Shown: in pieces, positions 29,007 through 38,747 of the stretch | Position numbering within the stretch: the first letter of the stretch is position 1 | Layout: every line of letters starts with the position of its first letter | NCBI RefSeq assembly: GCF_000018045.1 | Contig: NC_009792.1 | Span: 186,001-250,000 of the forward strand | Reading direction: 5' to 3' | DNA length: 64,000 bases | DNA from: Citrobacter koseri ATCC BAA-895 | GTDB taxonomy: Bacteria; Pseudomonadota; Gammaproteobacteria; Enterobacterales; Enterobacteriaceae | The notes under the pieces: generated by a model | Databases searched by the model: none | Seen by the model: the letters and a program-made list of their open reading frames with translations, nothing else | What the model was told of the DNA's origin: nothing | Program-made: the position numbers and the translations under genes

Positions 29007-29642
29007 TTGGTTAATCACGAGCGTCGTGTCGTATTTTTTGATTTGGACGGTACGTTGCACCAGCAGGATATGTTTGGCAGTTTCCTGCGTTATCTGTTGC
29101 GTCGCCAGCCGCTGAATGCGTTGCTCGTGCTGCCGTTATTGCCGGTTATCGGGATTGGCTTGTTGATTAAAGGTCGGGCGGCGCGTTGGCCGATGAGCCT
29201 GCTGTTATGGGGTTGTACCTTCGGTCACAGTGAAGCGCGGCTCAAGGCGCATCAGGCGGATTTCGTTCGCTGGTTTCGCGATAACGTCACGGCGTTTCCG
29301 GTTGTTCAGGAGCGCCTGACGACCTATCTGTTAAGCTCTGACGCTGATATCTGGCTGATTACCGGCTCTCCGCAATCGCTGGTGGAACAGGTCTATTTCG
29401 ATACGCTCTGGCTGCCGCGCGTGAACCTGATCGCCAGCCAGATGCGGCGTGGCTACGGCGGCTGGCTGCTGACTATGCGCTGTCTGGGGCACGAGAAGGT
29501 CGCCCAACTGGAACGCCAGATTGGTGCGCCGTTACGTCTGTACAGCGGCTACAGCGACAGTAAGCAGGATAACCCGCTTCTCTATTTTTGCCAGCATCGC
29601 TGGCGCGTCACGCCGCGAGGGGAGCTCCAGCAACTCGAATAG
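29007..29642 (+). CDS. pgpC: Phosphatidylglycerophosphatase C
   Basis: A 211-residue HAD-superfamily phosphatase (YfhB) that converts phosphatidylglycerophosphate to phosphatidylglycerol. HAD motif I is FFDLDGTL (residues 10-17), motif II is ITGSPQS, and the later DSKQDNPLL region holds the metal-binding acidic residues. One membrane helix (about 37-54) anchors it. Translation starts at TTG 29007 behind GAGGAG. The upstream 106-nt gap contains a direct repeat TCTATCTG (28921 and 28933) and the dyad CGTTACC/GGTAACG. Confidence 0.93.
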   Translation: MVNHERRVVFFDLDGTLHQQDMFGSFLRYLLRRQPLNALLVLPLLPVIGIGLLIKGRAARWPMSLLLWGCTFGHSEARLKAHQADFVRWFRDNVTAFPVVQERLTTYLLSSDADIWLITGSPQSLVEQVYFDTLWLPRVNLIASQMRRGYGGWLLTMRCLGHEKVAQLERQIGAPLRLYSGYSDSKQDNPLLYFCQHRWRVTPRGELQQLE

Positions 29643-29698
29643 AGTTAACGATAGCGCCCATGTATAATGCGCCCGCTTTTATTACCGGAGTGTCTCCT

Positions 29699-30202
<504 letters not shown>

Positions 30203-30238
30203 GGCGGCCAGGGCGCGAAAGCGTCCAGCCCTGTGAGA

Positions 30239-31786
30239 TTAGTTTTCGTCTTTCTTCTTCAGTGAAAACGGCAAAGAAGGAGAGTGTGACAGGTAGTTCG
30301 ATGACGGCTGCGATAAGAAAGAAGAGAAAGGAAATGTCTCCGTGTCAAACTCGGCCGGAGACACTGCCGGGTAATCCTGCGCCAGCTTTATCGCTTCTGC
30401 CGCCTGCTTCTCTTTTTCTTGCAGATAGCCGACCAGGCTAATCTGATACTTCCGAATATTTTCCACATAAGCGTAGGCTTCATGCCCGCGCGCATAGCCG
30501 TACGTCAGCTTGCTGTAATATTGTTTCTGGCTGAGCAGCGGCAGCCGTTGTTTTACATCGGCCCAGCTATCCGGGTTGCCCCTGGTTTTGACCGTCAACG
30601 CACGGGCGTCAAGCATATGCGCATAGCCCATGTTATAGGCGGCGAGCGCAAACCAGATACGCTCCTCTTCCGGCACGGTTTCAGGCACTTTGCCCATCAT
30701 ATCCTGGATATAACGCACACCGCCGCTGATGCTCTGTTCCGCATCGGTACGGTCCGTCAGCCCCAGACTTTGCGCGGTGTTTTTGGTGAGCATCATCAGA
30801 CCGCGAACGCCCGTCGGGGAGGTGGCCAGCGGGTCCCAGTGCGACTCCTGATAGGAAATTGCGGCCAGCAGGCGCCAGTCTATCTCCTGCGCGTATTTTT
30901 CAAACAACGGCTGGAGATCGGGCAGTACGCCGTCCACGGCCCGCAGGAAGGTGCGGGTATCGACATAATCAAAATCGTCGCCGTGCCCCAGATACTTCTC
31001 TTCCATACGCGCCAGTGAGCCGTCTTCATTAATAGTGTTGAAGAAATCGAGCAGCGCAGCGGAAAGCGTGTTGTCATCGTCCAGTTGGCTAAACCAGGTG
31101 ACAGGCTGCTCATCGGTGACATCCAGCGCGACGGCCAGTTCAGGATGTACGCGCTGGAACAGGCTGATCGCGACAGAATCGGCAATGGTATAGTCCAGAT
31201 TGCCGCTGATGACTTCGCTGAGCAGCGCCGCTGTCCCTTTTTTGTCATCGACTTTCCAGCTTAGATCGGGAAATTTTGTCTCTTTCAGCGCCTGCAAGTC
31301 ATTCACCACGACATGCCCAGGCGCGATAGAGAGCTGGCTTTCATTCACCGTGGCCAGCGTGCGAGGCCGGTATTGTCCTACCCGGTAAACCAGCTGTTGC
31401 GAAACGGAATAGTAGGTCGGGCCGGGTTGATAATTCTTCACGCGCTCGCTGTTGTAAACCAGTCCTGCCGCCAGCAGATCGGCGTTGCCGTTATCTAAAT
31501 CGTCAAATAGCTGGCTGATATTCTGGCGTACGGTAATTTTCAGCTTTACGCCAAGATAGCTGGCGAACTGCTGCGCCAGTTCGTAATCCAGACCGTACTT
31601 TTTTCCGTTAATGCGGGCGTAAGTCAGCGGCGACTCTATTGTCGAGACGCGTAACTCTCCCCGCGATTGGATCGCGGCGATACGATTGTCGGCTTTGCCG
31701 AACCAGGGGATTGATGGCCAGAGGGCCGCTGCCAGCAGCAGAGTCAATATGCCGATGAACAGATAATTAATCTTTAATTTTTTCAA
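30239..31786 (-). CDS. mltF: Membrane-bound lytic murein transglycosylase F
   Basis: A 515-residue outer-membrane-associated enzyme cleaving peptidoglycan glycan strands to 1,6-anhydromuropeptides. Residues 1-30 form the export signal; about 40-265 form a periplasmic solute-binding-like regulatory domain (SBP family 3); about 285-450 form the Slt-type lysozyme-like domain with catalytic Glu in ISYQESHWDP. The tail after 455 is Ser/Pro-rich (SPSLPFSLKKKDEN) and three residues shorter than in E. coli. It diverges from purL. Confidence 0.95.
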   Translation of the reverse strand: MKKLKINYLFIGILTLLLAAALWPSIPWFGKADNRIAAIQSRGELRVSTIESPLTYARINGKKYGLDYELAQQFASYLGVKLKITVRQNISQLFDDLDNGNADLLAAGLVYNSERVKNYQPGPTYYSVSQQLVYRVGQYRPRTLATVNESQLSIAPGHVVVNDLQALKETKFPDLSWKVDDKKGTAALLSEVISGNLDYTIADSVAISLFQRVHPELAVALDVTDEQPVTWFSQLDDDNTLSAALLDFFNTINEDGSLARMEEKYLGHGDDFDYVDTRTFLRAVDGVLPDLQPLFEKYAQEIDWRLLAAISYQESHWDPLATSPTGVRGLMMLTKNTAQSLGLTDRTDAEQSISGGVRYIQDMMGKVPETVPEEERIWFALAAYNMGYAHMLDARALTVKTRGNPDSWADVKQRLPLLSQKQYYSKLTYGYARGHEAYAYVENIRKYQISLVGYLQEKEKQAAEAIKLAQDYPAVSPAEFDTETFPFSSFLSQPSSNYLSHSPSLPFSLKKKDEN

Positions 31787-31951
31787 TTAGTTAATTCTCT
31801 GAATCGTGCGTAATCTCAGCCTGCTAATGTCATTTTGGTGGGTTAAAATCATCATGAATGTGCGGCATTTTGCGCAACAATGCGCCAGTTGGCAACTAAT
31901 TAGAATGATTGGCCGCACCGTATGATAAGAAAAGGCGGCGATTTTATTTCG

Positions 31952-31990
31952 ACGCAAACGGTTTCGTCGGGGCGTCAGATTCTTTATAAT
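31952..31990 (+). promoter_or_regulatory. PurR operator and promoter of purL
   Basis: ACGCAAACGGTTTCGT (31952-31967) is a strong PurR box, and TATAAT (31985-31990) is a perfect -10. The box covers the -35 position, so PurR with hypoxanthine or guanine should block polymerase. Confidence 0.9.
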
Positions 31991-32053
31991 GTCGCCCGTT
32001 TCCCCCCTTGCGCACACTTAAAGCGCCTCAGGCGCTTCGAAGACGAGAGACTT

Positions 32054-35000
32054 ATGATGGAAATTCTGCGTGGTTCGCCTGCACTGTCTGCATTCCGTAT
32101 TAACAAACTGCTGGCGCGTTTTCAGGCGGCCAATCTTCAGGTCCACAATATTTACGCTGAGTATGTCCATTTTGCTGACCTGAGCGCCCCCTTAAACGAG
32201 GATGAGCACGCGCAACTTGCACGTTTGCTGAAATATGGGCCGAGCTTAAGCAGCCATACCCCTGAAGGAAAGCTGCTGCTGGTCACGCCGCGTCCTGGCA
32301 CCATCTCCCCCTGGTCTTCCAAAGCGACTGATATCGCCCATAACTGCGGTCTGCAACAGGTAAGCCGCCTGGAGCGCGGCGTTGCATACTACGTTGAAGC
32401 CGCTACGCTCACGGCTGAACAGTGGCAGACGATTGCCGCTGAACTGCACGACCGGATGATGGAGACCGTGTTCTCTTCTTTATCTGATGCGGAAAAACTG
32501 TTTGTTCATCACCAGCCTGCGCCGGTTGCCAGTGTGGATCTGCTGGGTGAAGGGCGTCAGGCGCTGACTGACGCCAACCTGCGTCTGGGTCTGGCGCTGG
32601 CGGATGACGAAATTGATTACCTGCAAGACGCCTTCACGAAACTGGGGCGCAATCCGAACGATATCGAACTGTATATGTTCGCGCAGGCAAACTCCGAACA
32701 CTGTCGCCATAAGATTTTTAACGCTGACTGGGTTATCGACGGGAAACCGCAGCCGAAGTCGCTGTTTAAGATGATCAAAAACACCTTTGAAACCACGCCG
32801 GATCATGTGTTGTCTGCCTATAAAGATAACGCGGCGGTGATGGAAGGTTCTGACGTGGGACGCTACTTCGCTGACCACGAGAGCGGTCGCTATGACTTCC
32901 ATCAGGAGCCTGCGCATATTCTGATGAAGGTGGAAACCCATAACCACCCGACGGCAATCTCGCCGTGGCCGGGCGCGGCGACCGGTTCCGGTGGTGAGAT
33001 TCGTGATGAAGGCGCAACCGGACGCGGCGCGAAGCCAAAAGCAGGTCTGGTGGGCTTCTCCGTGTCTAACCTGCGTATTCCGGGTTTTGAGCAGCCGTGG
33101 GAAGAAGATTTTGGTAAACCAGAGCGTATCGTTACCGCGCTGGACATTATGACCGAAGGCCCGCTGGGCGGCGCGGCGTTTAATAATGAATTTGGTCGCC
33201 CGGCGTTGAACGGGTACTTCCGTACTTACGAAGAAAAAGTAAACAGCCACAACGGCGAAGAGCTACGCGGCTACCACAAGCCGATCATGCTGGCGGGCGG
33301 GATCGGCAACATCCGCGCCGATCACGTACAGAAAGGCGAGATCGTCGTTGGCGCGAAGCTGATCGTGCTCGGAGGGCCGGCGATGAACATTGGTCTGGGG
33401 GGCGGGGCGGCGTCCTCTATGGCTTCTGGTCAGTCGGATGCGGATCTCGATTTTGCCTCCGTACAGCGTGATAACCCGGAAATGGAACGTCGCTGCCAGG
33501 AAGTGATCGACCGCTGCTGGCAGTTAGGCGATGCCAACCCGATCCTGTTTATTCACGACGTCGGGGCAGGCGGTCTCTCCAACGCGATGCCGGAGCTGGT
33601 GAGCGACGGCGGGCGCGGCGGTAAATTTGAGCTGCGCGATATCCTCAGCGATGAGCCGGGCATGAGCCCGCTGGAAATCTGGTGTAACGAGTCTCAGGAG
33701 CGTTATGTGCTGGCCGTGGCCGCCGACCAGTTGCCGCTGTTTGATGAGTTGTGCAAGCGTGAGCGCGCGCCGTATGCGGTGATCGGTGAGGCCACCGAAG
33801 AACAGCATCTGTCCCTGAACGACAGTCATTTCGATAATCAACCGATCGATCTGCCGCTGGACGTGCTGCTGGGTAAAACGCCGAAAATGACCCGCGACGT
33901 GCAGACGCTGACAGCGAAAGGCGATGCGCTGGATCGTGCTGATATCACGATCGCTGACGCGGTTAAACGGGTTCTGCATCTGCCGACCGTGGCGGAGAAA
34001 ACATTTCTGGTGACCATCGGCGACCGTACCGTGACCGGTATGGTGGCGCGCGATCAGATGGTCGGCCCGTGGCAGGTGCCGGTGGCGAACTGCGCGGTGA
34101 CCACCGCCAGCCTCGACAGCTACTACGGCGAAGCGATGTCTATCGGTGAACGTGCGCCGGTAGCGCTGCTGGACTTTGCCGCTTCCGCCCGTCTGGCCGT
34201 TGGCGAAGCGCTGACGAACATCGCCGCGACCCAGATTGGTGATATCAAACGCATCAAGCTGTCCGCAAACTGGATGGCGGCGGCCGGTCATCCGGGTGAA
34301 GATGCCGGTCTGTATGACGCGGTGAAAGCGGTAGGCGAAGAACTCTGCCCGCAGCTTGGCCTGACGATTCCGGTGGGCAAAGACTCTATGTCGATGAAAA
34401 CCCGCTGGCAGGAAGGCAACGAGCAGCGCGAAATGACCTCGCCGCTGTCGCTGGTGATTTCCGCGTTTGCCCGCGTGGAAGATGTGCGTCATACCGTCAC
34501 GCCGCAGCTCTCGACCGAAGATAACGCGCTGCTGCTGATCGATTTGGGTCAGGGGCATAACGCGCTGGGCGCAACGGCGCTGGCGCAGGTGTATCGTCAA
34601 CTGGGCGACAAACCGGCAGACGTGCGCGATGTGGCGCAGTTGAAAGGCTTCTACGATGCGATTCAGGCGCTGGTGGCGCAGCGTAAACTGCTGGCGTATC
34701 ACGACCGTTCCGACGGCGGCCTGCTGGTCACGCTTGCCGAGATGGCCTTTACCGGTCACTGCGGCATCCAGGTCGATATTGCAACATCTGGCGACGATCG
34801 TCTGGCGGCGCTGTTTAACGAAGAGCTGGGCGCAGTGATTCAGGTGCGGGCGGCCGATCGCGAAGCGGTCGAGGCGCTGCTGGCGAAGCATGGTCTGAGT
34901 GACTGCGTACACTATTTAGGTCAGGCCGTTTCCGGCGACCGTTTTGTGATTGAATCCAATGGGCAGGTTGTCTTCAGCGAAAGCCGCACCACGCTTCGTA

Positions 35001-35941
35001 CCTGGTGGGCGGAAACGACCTGGCAGATGCAGCGCCTGCGCGACAACCCGGAATGTGCCGATCAGGAACATGACGCAAAAACCAACGATGCCGACCCGGG
35101 TCTGAACGTGAAATTGTCGTTCGATATCAATGAAGATATCGCCGCGCCGTATATTGCTACCGGCGCGCGTCCGAAGGTTGCCGTACTGCGCGAACAGGGC
35201 GTGAACTCCCACGTTGAGATGGCGGCGGCGTTCCATCGTGCGGGCTTTGACGCGATTGATGTGCATATGAGCGATCTGCTGGCTGGCCGTATTGGGCTGG
35301 GTAATTTCCAGGCGCTGGTTGCCTGTGGCGGTTTCTCTTACGGTGACGTGCTGGGCGCGGGTGAAGGCTGGGCGAAATCGATTCTGTTCAACAATCGCGT
35401 ACGCGACGAGTTCGAAACGTTCTTCCACCGCCCGCAGACGCTGGCGCTTGGCGTATGTAACGGTTGCCAGATGATGTCTAACCTGCGTGAACTGATTCCA
35501 GGGAGCGAGCTGTGGCCGCGTTTTGTGCGTAACCATTCTGACCGTTTTGAAGCGCGCTTCAGCTTGGTGGAAGTGACCCAAAGCCCGTCTCTGCTGTTGC
35601 AGGGAATGGTTGGCTCACAGATGCCTGTCGCGGTGTCCCACGGTGAAGGGCGCGTTGAAGTGCGTGACGATGCGCATCTGGCAGGGCTGGAAAGCAAAGG
35701 TCTGGTTGCGCTGCGTTATGTCGATAACTTCGGTAAGGTTACGGAAAACTACCCGGCCAACCCGAACGGATCGCCAAACGGCATCACCGCCGTTACCACG
35801 GAGAACGGTCGCGCCACCATTATGATGCCGCACCCGGAGCGCGTCTTCCGCACCGTCAGCAACTCCTGGCACCCGGAAAACTGGGGCGAAGACAGTCCGT
35901 GGATGCGTATTTTCCGCAATGCGCGTAAGCAGTTAGGTTAA
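32054..35941 (+). CDS. purL: Phosphoribosylformylglycinamidine synthase
   Basis: A 1295-residue large-type FGAR amidotransferase, step four of purine synthesis: FGAR plus glutamine plus ATP to FGAM. Order: N-terminal PurS-like domain (1-140), linker, two tandem AIRS-like ATP domains (about 215-620 and 640-980, with HCRHKIFNADW, KVETHNHPTAISPWPGAATG, and VGKDSMSMKTRW), and a class-I glutamine amidotransferase at about 1040-1295 with nucleophile Cys in LGVCNGCQMM and the HPER box. ATG 32054 was chosen over an in-frame extension to 31922 that would run through the promoter. Confidence 0.98.
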   Translation: MMEILRGSPALSAFRINKLLARFQAANLQVHNIYAEYVHFADLSAPLNEDEHAQLARLLKYGPSLSSHTPEGKLLLVTPRPGTISPWSSKATDIAHNCGLQQVSRLERGVAYYVEAATLTAEQWQTIAAELHDRMMETVFSSLSDAEKLFVHHQPAPVASVDLLGEGRQALTDANLRLGLALADDEIDYLQDAFTKLGRNPNDIELYMFAQANSEHCRHKIFNADWVIDGKPQPKSLFKMIKNTFETTPDHVLSAYKDNAAVMEGSDVGRYFADHESGRYDFHQEPAHILMKVETHNHPTAISPWPGAATGSGGEIRDEGATGRGAKPKAGLVGFSVSNLRIPGFEQPWEEDFGKPERIVTALDIMTEGPLGGAAFNNEFGRPALNGYFRTYEEKVNSHNGEELRGYHKPIMLAGGIGNIRADHVQKGEIVVGAKLIVLGGPAMNIGLGGGAASSMASGQSDADLDFASVQRDNPEMERRCQEVIDRCWQLGDANPILFIHDVGAGGLSNAMPELVSDGGRGGKFELRDILSDEPGMSPLEIWCNESQERYVLAVAADQLPLFDELCKRERAPYAVIGEATEEQHLSLNDSHFDNQPIDLPLDVLLGKTPKMTRDVQTLTAKGDALDRADITIADAVKRVLHLPTVAEKTFLVTIGDRTVTGMVARDQMVGPWQVPVANCAVTTASLDSYYGEAMSIGERAPVALLDFAASARLAVGEALTNIAATQIGDIKRIKLSANWMAAAGHPGEDAGLYDAVKAVGEELCPQLGLTIPVGKDSMSMKTRWQEGNEQREMTSPLSLVISAFARVEDVRHTVTPQLSTEDNALLLIDLGQGHNALGATALAQVYRQLGDKPADVRDVAQLKGFYDAIQALVAQRKLLAYHDRSDGGLLVTLAEMAFTGHCGIQVDIATSGDDRLAALFNEELGAVIQVRAADREAVEALLAKHGLSDCVHYLGQAVSGDRFVIESNGQVVFSESRTTLRTWWAETTWQMQRLRDNPECADQEHDAKTNDADPGLNVKLSFDINEDIAAPYIATGARPKVAVLREQGVNSHVEMAAAFHRAGFDAIDVHMSDLLAGRIGLGNFQALVACGGFSYGDVLGAGEGWAKSILFNNRVRDEFETFFHRPQTLALGVCNGCQMMSNLRELIPGSELWPRFVRNHSDRFEARFSLVEVTQSPSLLLQGMVGSQMPVAVSHGEGRVEVRDDAHLAGLESKGLVALRYVDNFGKVTENYPANPNGSPNGITAVTTENGRATIMMPHPERVFRTVSNSWHPENWGEDSPWMRIFRNARKQLG

Positions 35942-35954
35942 TCCGCACGTAAAT

Positions 35955-36027
35955 GGCCCGATAAGCAAAGCGCTATCGGGCCTGGACATACGCGTAGGCC
36001 GGATAAGGCGAAGCCGCCATCCGGCAA
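35955..36027. repeat. Two REP units after purL
   Basis: The hairpins gcccgataagc...gctatcgggc and gtaggccggataaggcg...gccatccggc stand in tandem 14 nt past the stop. Confidence 0.87.
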
Positions 36028-36055
36028 GGAAGCTTCCGTGAGGGAGCTTTTTTTT
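36028..36055 (+). terminator. Intrinsic terminator of purL
   Basis: AAGCTTCC/GGGAGCTT-type stem with a short gtga loop followed by eight T residues, right after the REP pair. Confidence 0.8.
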
Positions 36056-36077
36056 GCCCTGCCATCAACCATAAAGG

Positions 36078-36095
36078 TGTCGGGAAATGCCGACA
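36078..36095. promoter_or_regulatory. GlrR box 1 upstream of glmY
   Basis: TGTC-N10-GACA, the response-regulator GlrR recognition pattern. It is the most distal of three such sites. Confidence 0.85.
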
Positions 36096-36110
36096 TCAGC
36101 AGATTGTTTG

Positions 36111-36128
36111 TGTCGCCAAAAGGAGACA
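36111..36128. promoter_or_regulatory. GlrR box 2 upstream of glmY
   Basis: TGTC-N10-GACA, 33 bp from box 1 start to start, about three helical turns. Confidence 0.85.
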
Positions 36129-36173
36129 TTTAACTCATTGATTTACAAAGATGGCGTAAGGTTTGTTTTTAGG

Positions 36174-36191
36174 TGTCTCTGAATGGCGACA
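36174..36191. promoter_or_regulatory. GlrR box 3 upstream of glmY
   Basis: TGTC-N10-GACA, 63 bp from box 2 start to start, about six helical turns. It ends about 115 bp before the transcription start, as expected of an enhancer for sigma-54 polymerase. Confidence 0.85.
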
Positions 36192-36280
36192 CCTTGCTGA
36201 AATTTTGTTCGTTTTGTAACGGTGATGATTTCTCTATAAAACCAAATAAAATCATAATGTTAATTATTTGTTTTTAAAAT

Positions 36281-36300
36281 TGGCACACTTACTGCATAAT
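36281..36300 (+). promoter_or_regulatory. Overlapping sigma-54 and sigma-70 promoters of glmY
   Basis: TGGCACACTTACTGCA has GG and GC exactly ten bases apart, the sigma-54 -24/-12 pattern; CATAAT just after (36295-36300) can act as a sigma-70 -10 for the same start. This overlap is the arrangement reported for E. coli and Salmonella glmY. Confidence 0.85.
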
Positions 36301-36307
36301 AGTAACC

Positions 36308-36492
36308 AGTGGCTCATTCACCTTCTTATGTCAGCCCCTTCGGGAAGCGCTACATAAACTTCGAATGACGCACAACAAGGTGCCTGCCGTCCAACTTCTG
36401 ATAATAGCGTCGCTTTATCAACCACCGGGCGAAACGTCGAGTTAGGCACCGCCTTATTCCATAACAAAGCCGGGTTAATCCCGGCTTTGTTG
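36308..36492 (+). ncRNA. glmY: Small regulatory RNA GlmY
   Basis: About 185 nt closely matching E. coli GlmY (also SroF/tke1): start agtggctcattcacc, conserved middle cgccgtccaacttctgataat-like segment, and a terminator hairpin aaagccggg/cccggcttt. GlmY binds the adaptor RapZ and so spares the sister sRNA GlmZ from RNase E, which lets GlmZ activate glmS translation when glucosamine-6-phosphate is low. It lies directly upstream of glrK, so read-through past its terminator can express the two-component genes that control it. Confidence 0.92.
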
Positions 36493-36549
36493 TATCTGAT
36501 GTTCCCCTCGGTTAGCATCCTTGTATCCTTATCCGATGAGAGTAACGCC

Positions 36550-37980
36550 TTGAAGCGCTGGTCTGTTTTCCCCCGGTCCTTGCGACAACTGGTTATGCTG
36601 GCATTTCTGCTGATTCTGTTGCCTTTGTTGGTACTGGCCTGGCAGGCCTGGCAAAGTCTCAACGCGCTCAGCGCCCAGGCGGCGCAGACTAACCGCACCA
36701 CGCTGATAGATGCCCGGCGCAGCGAAGCGATGACCAACGTGGCGCTGGAGATGGAGCGCAGCTACCGGCAATATTGCGTGCTCGACGACCGTACGCTGGC
36801 GAAGGTGTATCAGAGCCAGCGAAAACGCTACAGCGAAATGCTGGACGCACATGCGGGAGTATTGCCGGACGCTAAACTTTACCAGGCGCTACGCGATGAT
36901 CTGAACGGTCTTGCACAATTACAGTGTAAAAATAGCGGCCCTGACGCTACCGCCGCCGCGCGGCTGGAGGCTTTTGCCAATGCCAATACGGAAATGGTGC
37001 AGGCAACGCGCACGGTGGTGTTCTCGCGCGGGCAGCAGTTACAGCAGGAAATCGCAGAGCGCGGACAATTCTTCGGCTGGCAGGCGCTGGTGCTGTTTCT
37101 GGTCAGTCTGGCGATGGTACTGCTTTTTACAAGGATGATCATTGGGCCGGTGAAAGGGATAGAACGGATGATTAACCGGCTGGGAGAAGGGCGCTCTCTG
37201 GGGAATACCGTGTCGTTTACCGGGCCGCGCGAGCTGCGTTCGGTGGGGCAGCGCATTATCTGGTTGAGTGAACGTCTGTCCTGGCTGGAATCCCAACGGC
37301 ATCAGTTTTTACGTCACCTGTCGCATGAGCTGAAAACGCCGCTGGCCAGTATGCGCGAAGGGACAGAGCTGCTGGCCGATCAGGTCGTGGGGCCGTTGAC
37401 GCCGGAGCAAAAAGAGGTCGTCGGCATTCTGGACGATAGCAGCCGCAACTTACAGAAGTTGATTGAGCAACTGCTTGATTACAACAGGAAACTGGCAGAC
37501 AGCGCGATTGAGATGGAAACCGTGGAGCTTGAACCGCTGGTGGATATGGTGGTTTCCGCTCACAGTTTGCCTGCGCGCGCTAAAATGATGCATACCGAGG
37601 TCAGGCTGGCTATCGACAGCTGTCTGGCCGAGCCGATGCTATTAATGAGCGTGCTGGACAATCTTTATTCCAATGCGGTGCACTATGGCGCTGAATCCGG
37701 TAACATTTGTATTCGCAGCAATGTATATGGTTCAAAGGCGCACATTGATGTGATCAATACGGGCACGCCGATCCCGGAAGCGGAAAGGGCCATGATTTTT
37801 GAACCCTTTTTCCAGGGAAGCCATCAGCGTAAAGGTGCGGTGAAGGGGAGCGGATTAGGGTTAAGTATCGCCAGGGACTGCATCCGTCGTATGCAGGGGG
37901 AACTGTATCTGGTCGATGAGAATGCGCAAGAAGTTTGCTTTCGTATAGAACTGCTGCTATCTGCATCGAAAAACCACTAA
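36550..37980 (+). CDS. glrK: Sensor histidine kinase GlrK (QseE)
   Basis: A 476-residue inner-membrane kinase for GlrR. Membrane helices are at about 13-35 and 176-197, with a periplasmic sensor of about 140 residues between them; HAMP follows (about 198-250), then the phospho-acceptor motif SHELKTPLASMREG with His259 and the ATPase domain with N box DNLYSNAVHYG and G box GSGLGLSIARD. Initiation is taken as TTG 36550, matching E. coli; the frame continues upstream into glmY without a ribosome site. It responds to envelope cues in enterics. Confidence 0.93.
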   Translation: MKRWSVFPRSLRQLVMLAFLLILLPLLVLAWQAWQSLNALSAQAAQTNRTTLIDARRSEAMTNVALEMERSYRQYCVLDDRTLAKVYQSQRKRYSEMLDAHAGVLPDAKLYQALRDDLNGLAQLQCKNSGPDATAAARLEAFANANTEMVQATRTVVFSRGQQLQQEIAERGQFFGWQALVLFLVSLAMVLLFTRMIIGPVKGIERMINRLGEGRSLGNTVSFTGPRELRSVGQRIIWLSERLSWLESQRHQFLRHLSHELKTPLASMREGTELLADQVVGPLTPEQKEVVGILDDSSRNLQKLIEQLLDYNRKLADSAIEMETVELEPLVDMVVSAHSLPARAKMMHTEVRLAIDSCLAEPMLLMSVLDNLYSNAVHYGAESGNICIRSNVYGSKAHIDVINTGTPIPEAERAMIFEPFFQGSHQRKGAVKGSGLGLSIARDCIRRMQGELYLVDENAQEVCFRIELLLSASKNH

Positions 37981-38003
37981 AAATGAAGCTAAGCCTGGTG
38001 AGT

Positions 38004-38747
38004 ATGCCACACGTTTTTGTTCGAGTTCTGAAGCGATTATTTCCCCGAAGAGGATGGTTAGCGAGTGTGCCTTGCCTGGTGCTGATGGGGTGCGCGCCAC
38101 ATGCCGCGAAGCATGTCGTAAATGATGCGTCGCAGGAAAAAATTCCACCGTATCAGCTGGCGGATTATCTCTCTACCGACTGTTCGGATATCTGGTTACT
38201 CAAAGGACCATCGACGGATAACAATCCGCTTTACTGGCAGCGGGCGATTGATTGTGCCGATCGCCTGTTGCCCGTTCAGTCACGCAATGAAGCGCGGGCG
38301 CTGGAAGATGGCAGCTGGCAGAACACGTTCAAACGCGGGATTCTGCTGGCGGATGCTAAAATTACGCCCCTTGAACGGCGCGATATGGTCACTCGCCTCG
38401 ATGCGCTAAGCGCGCAAATTCCCGCTCAGGTGCGCCCGCTTTATCAGCTCTGGCGCGACGGTCAGGCGCTACAATTACAGCTTGCCGAAGAGCGCCAGCG
38501 TTACAGTAAACTCCAGCAAGCGTCGGATAGCGAGCTTGATACGTTGCGTCAGCAGCATCAGCACTTACAGGCGCAGCTCGATCTCACGACGCGCAAGCTG
38601 GAGAATCTGACTGATATTGAGCGCCAGCTCTCCACGCGCAAACCCGCAGGCAACTACAATCCTGACGCGACACACGGAAATGACAAACCCGCAGCGCCTG
38701 ATGACGGCGCATCTTCCACACTGCCACAAGATGAGGTAACGCCATGA
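38004..38747 (+). CDS. qseG: Outer-membrane lipoprotein QseG
   Basis: A 247-residue lipoprotein that binds the periplasmic part of GlrK and modulates its kinase activity. The lipobox is LVLMGC in a basic-then-hydrophobic signal (RLFPRRGWLASVPCLVLMGC); two further Cys (CSDIW and DCADR) may form a disulfide, and a long coiled coil follows (about 155-215, AEERQRYSKLQQASD). The tail is Pro/Asp-rich. Start is ambiguous: ATG 38004 aligns with the E. coli start; ATG 37983, just after the glrK stop, would add seven residues. It overlaps glrR by ATGA. Confidence 0.85.
   Translation: MPHVFVRVLKRLFPRRGWLASVPCLVLMGCAPHAAKHVVNDASQEKIPPYQLADYLSTDCSDIWLLKGPSTDNNPLYWQRAIDCADRLLPVQSRNEARALEDGSWQNTFKRGILLADAKITPLERRDMVTRLDALSAQIPAQVRPLYQLWRDGQALQLQLAEERQRYSKLQQASDSELDTLRQQHQHLQAQLDLTTRKLENLTDIERQLSTRKPAGNYNPDATHGNDKPAAPDDGASSTLPQDEVTP

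Noticed and set aside
29660..29698. ATG start of tadA at 29660
   Set aside because: The ATG is embedded in a TATAAT -10 sequence, so it probably lies at or before the transcript start.
31922..32053. N-terminal extension of purL by 44 codons
   Set aside because: It would translate the PurR box and the -10 element, upstream of the likely transcription start.
33524..34912. 462-codon minus-strand reading frame
   Set aside because: It is antisense to purL, whose domains are continuous through it; the length reflects GC-rich codon bias.
36487..36549. N-terminal extension of glrK
   Set aside because: It overlaps the glmY terminator and lacks a ribosome site; the TTG at 36550 matches E. coli.
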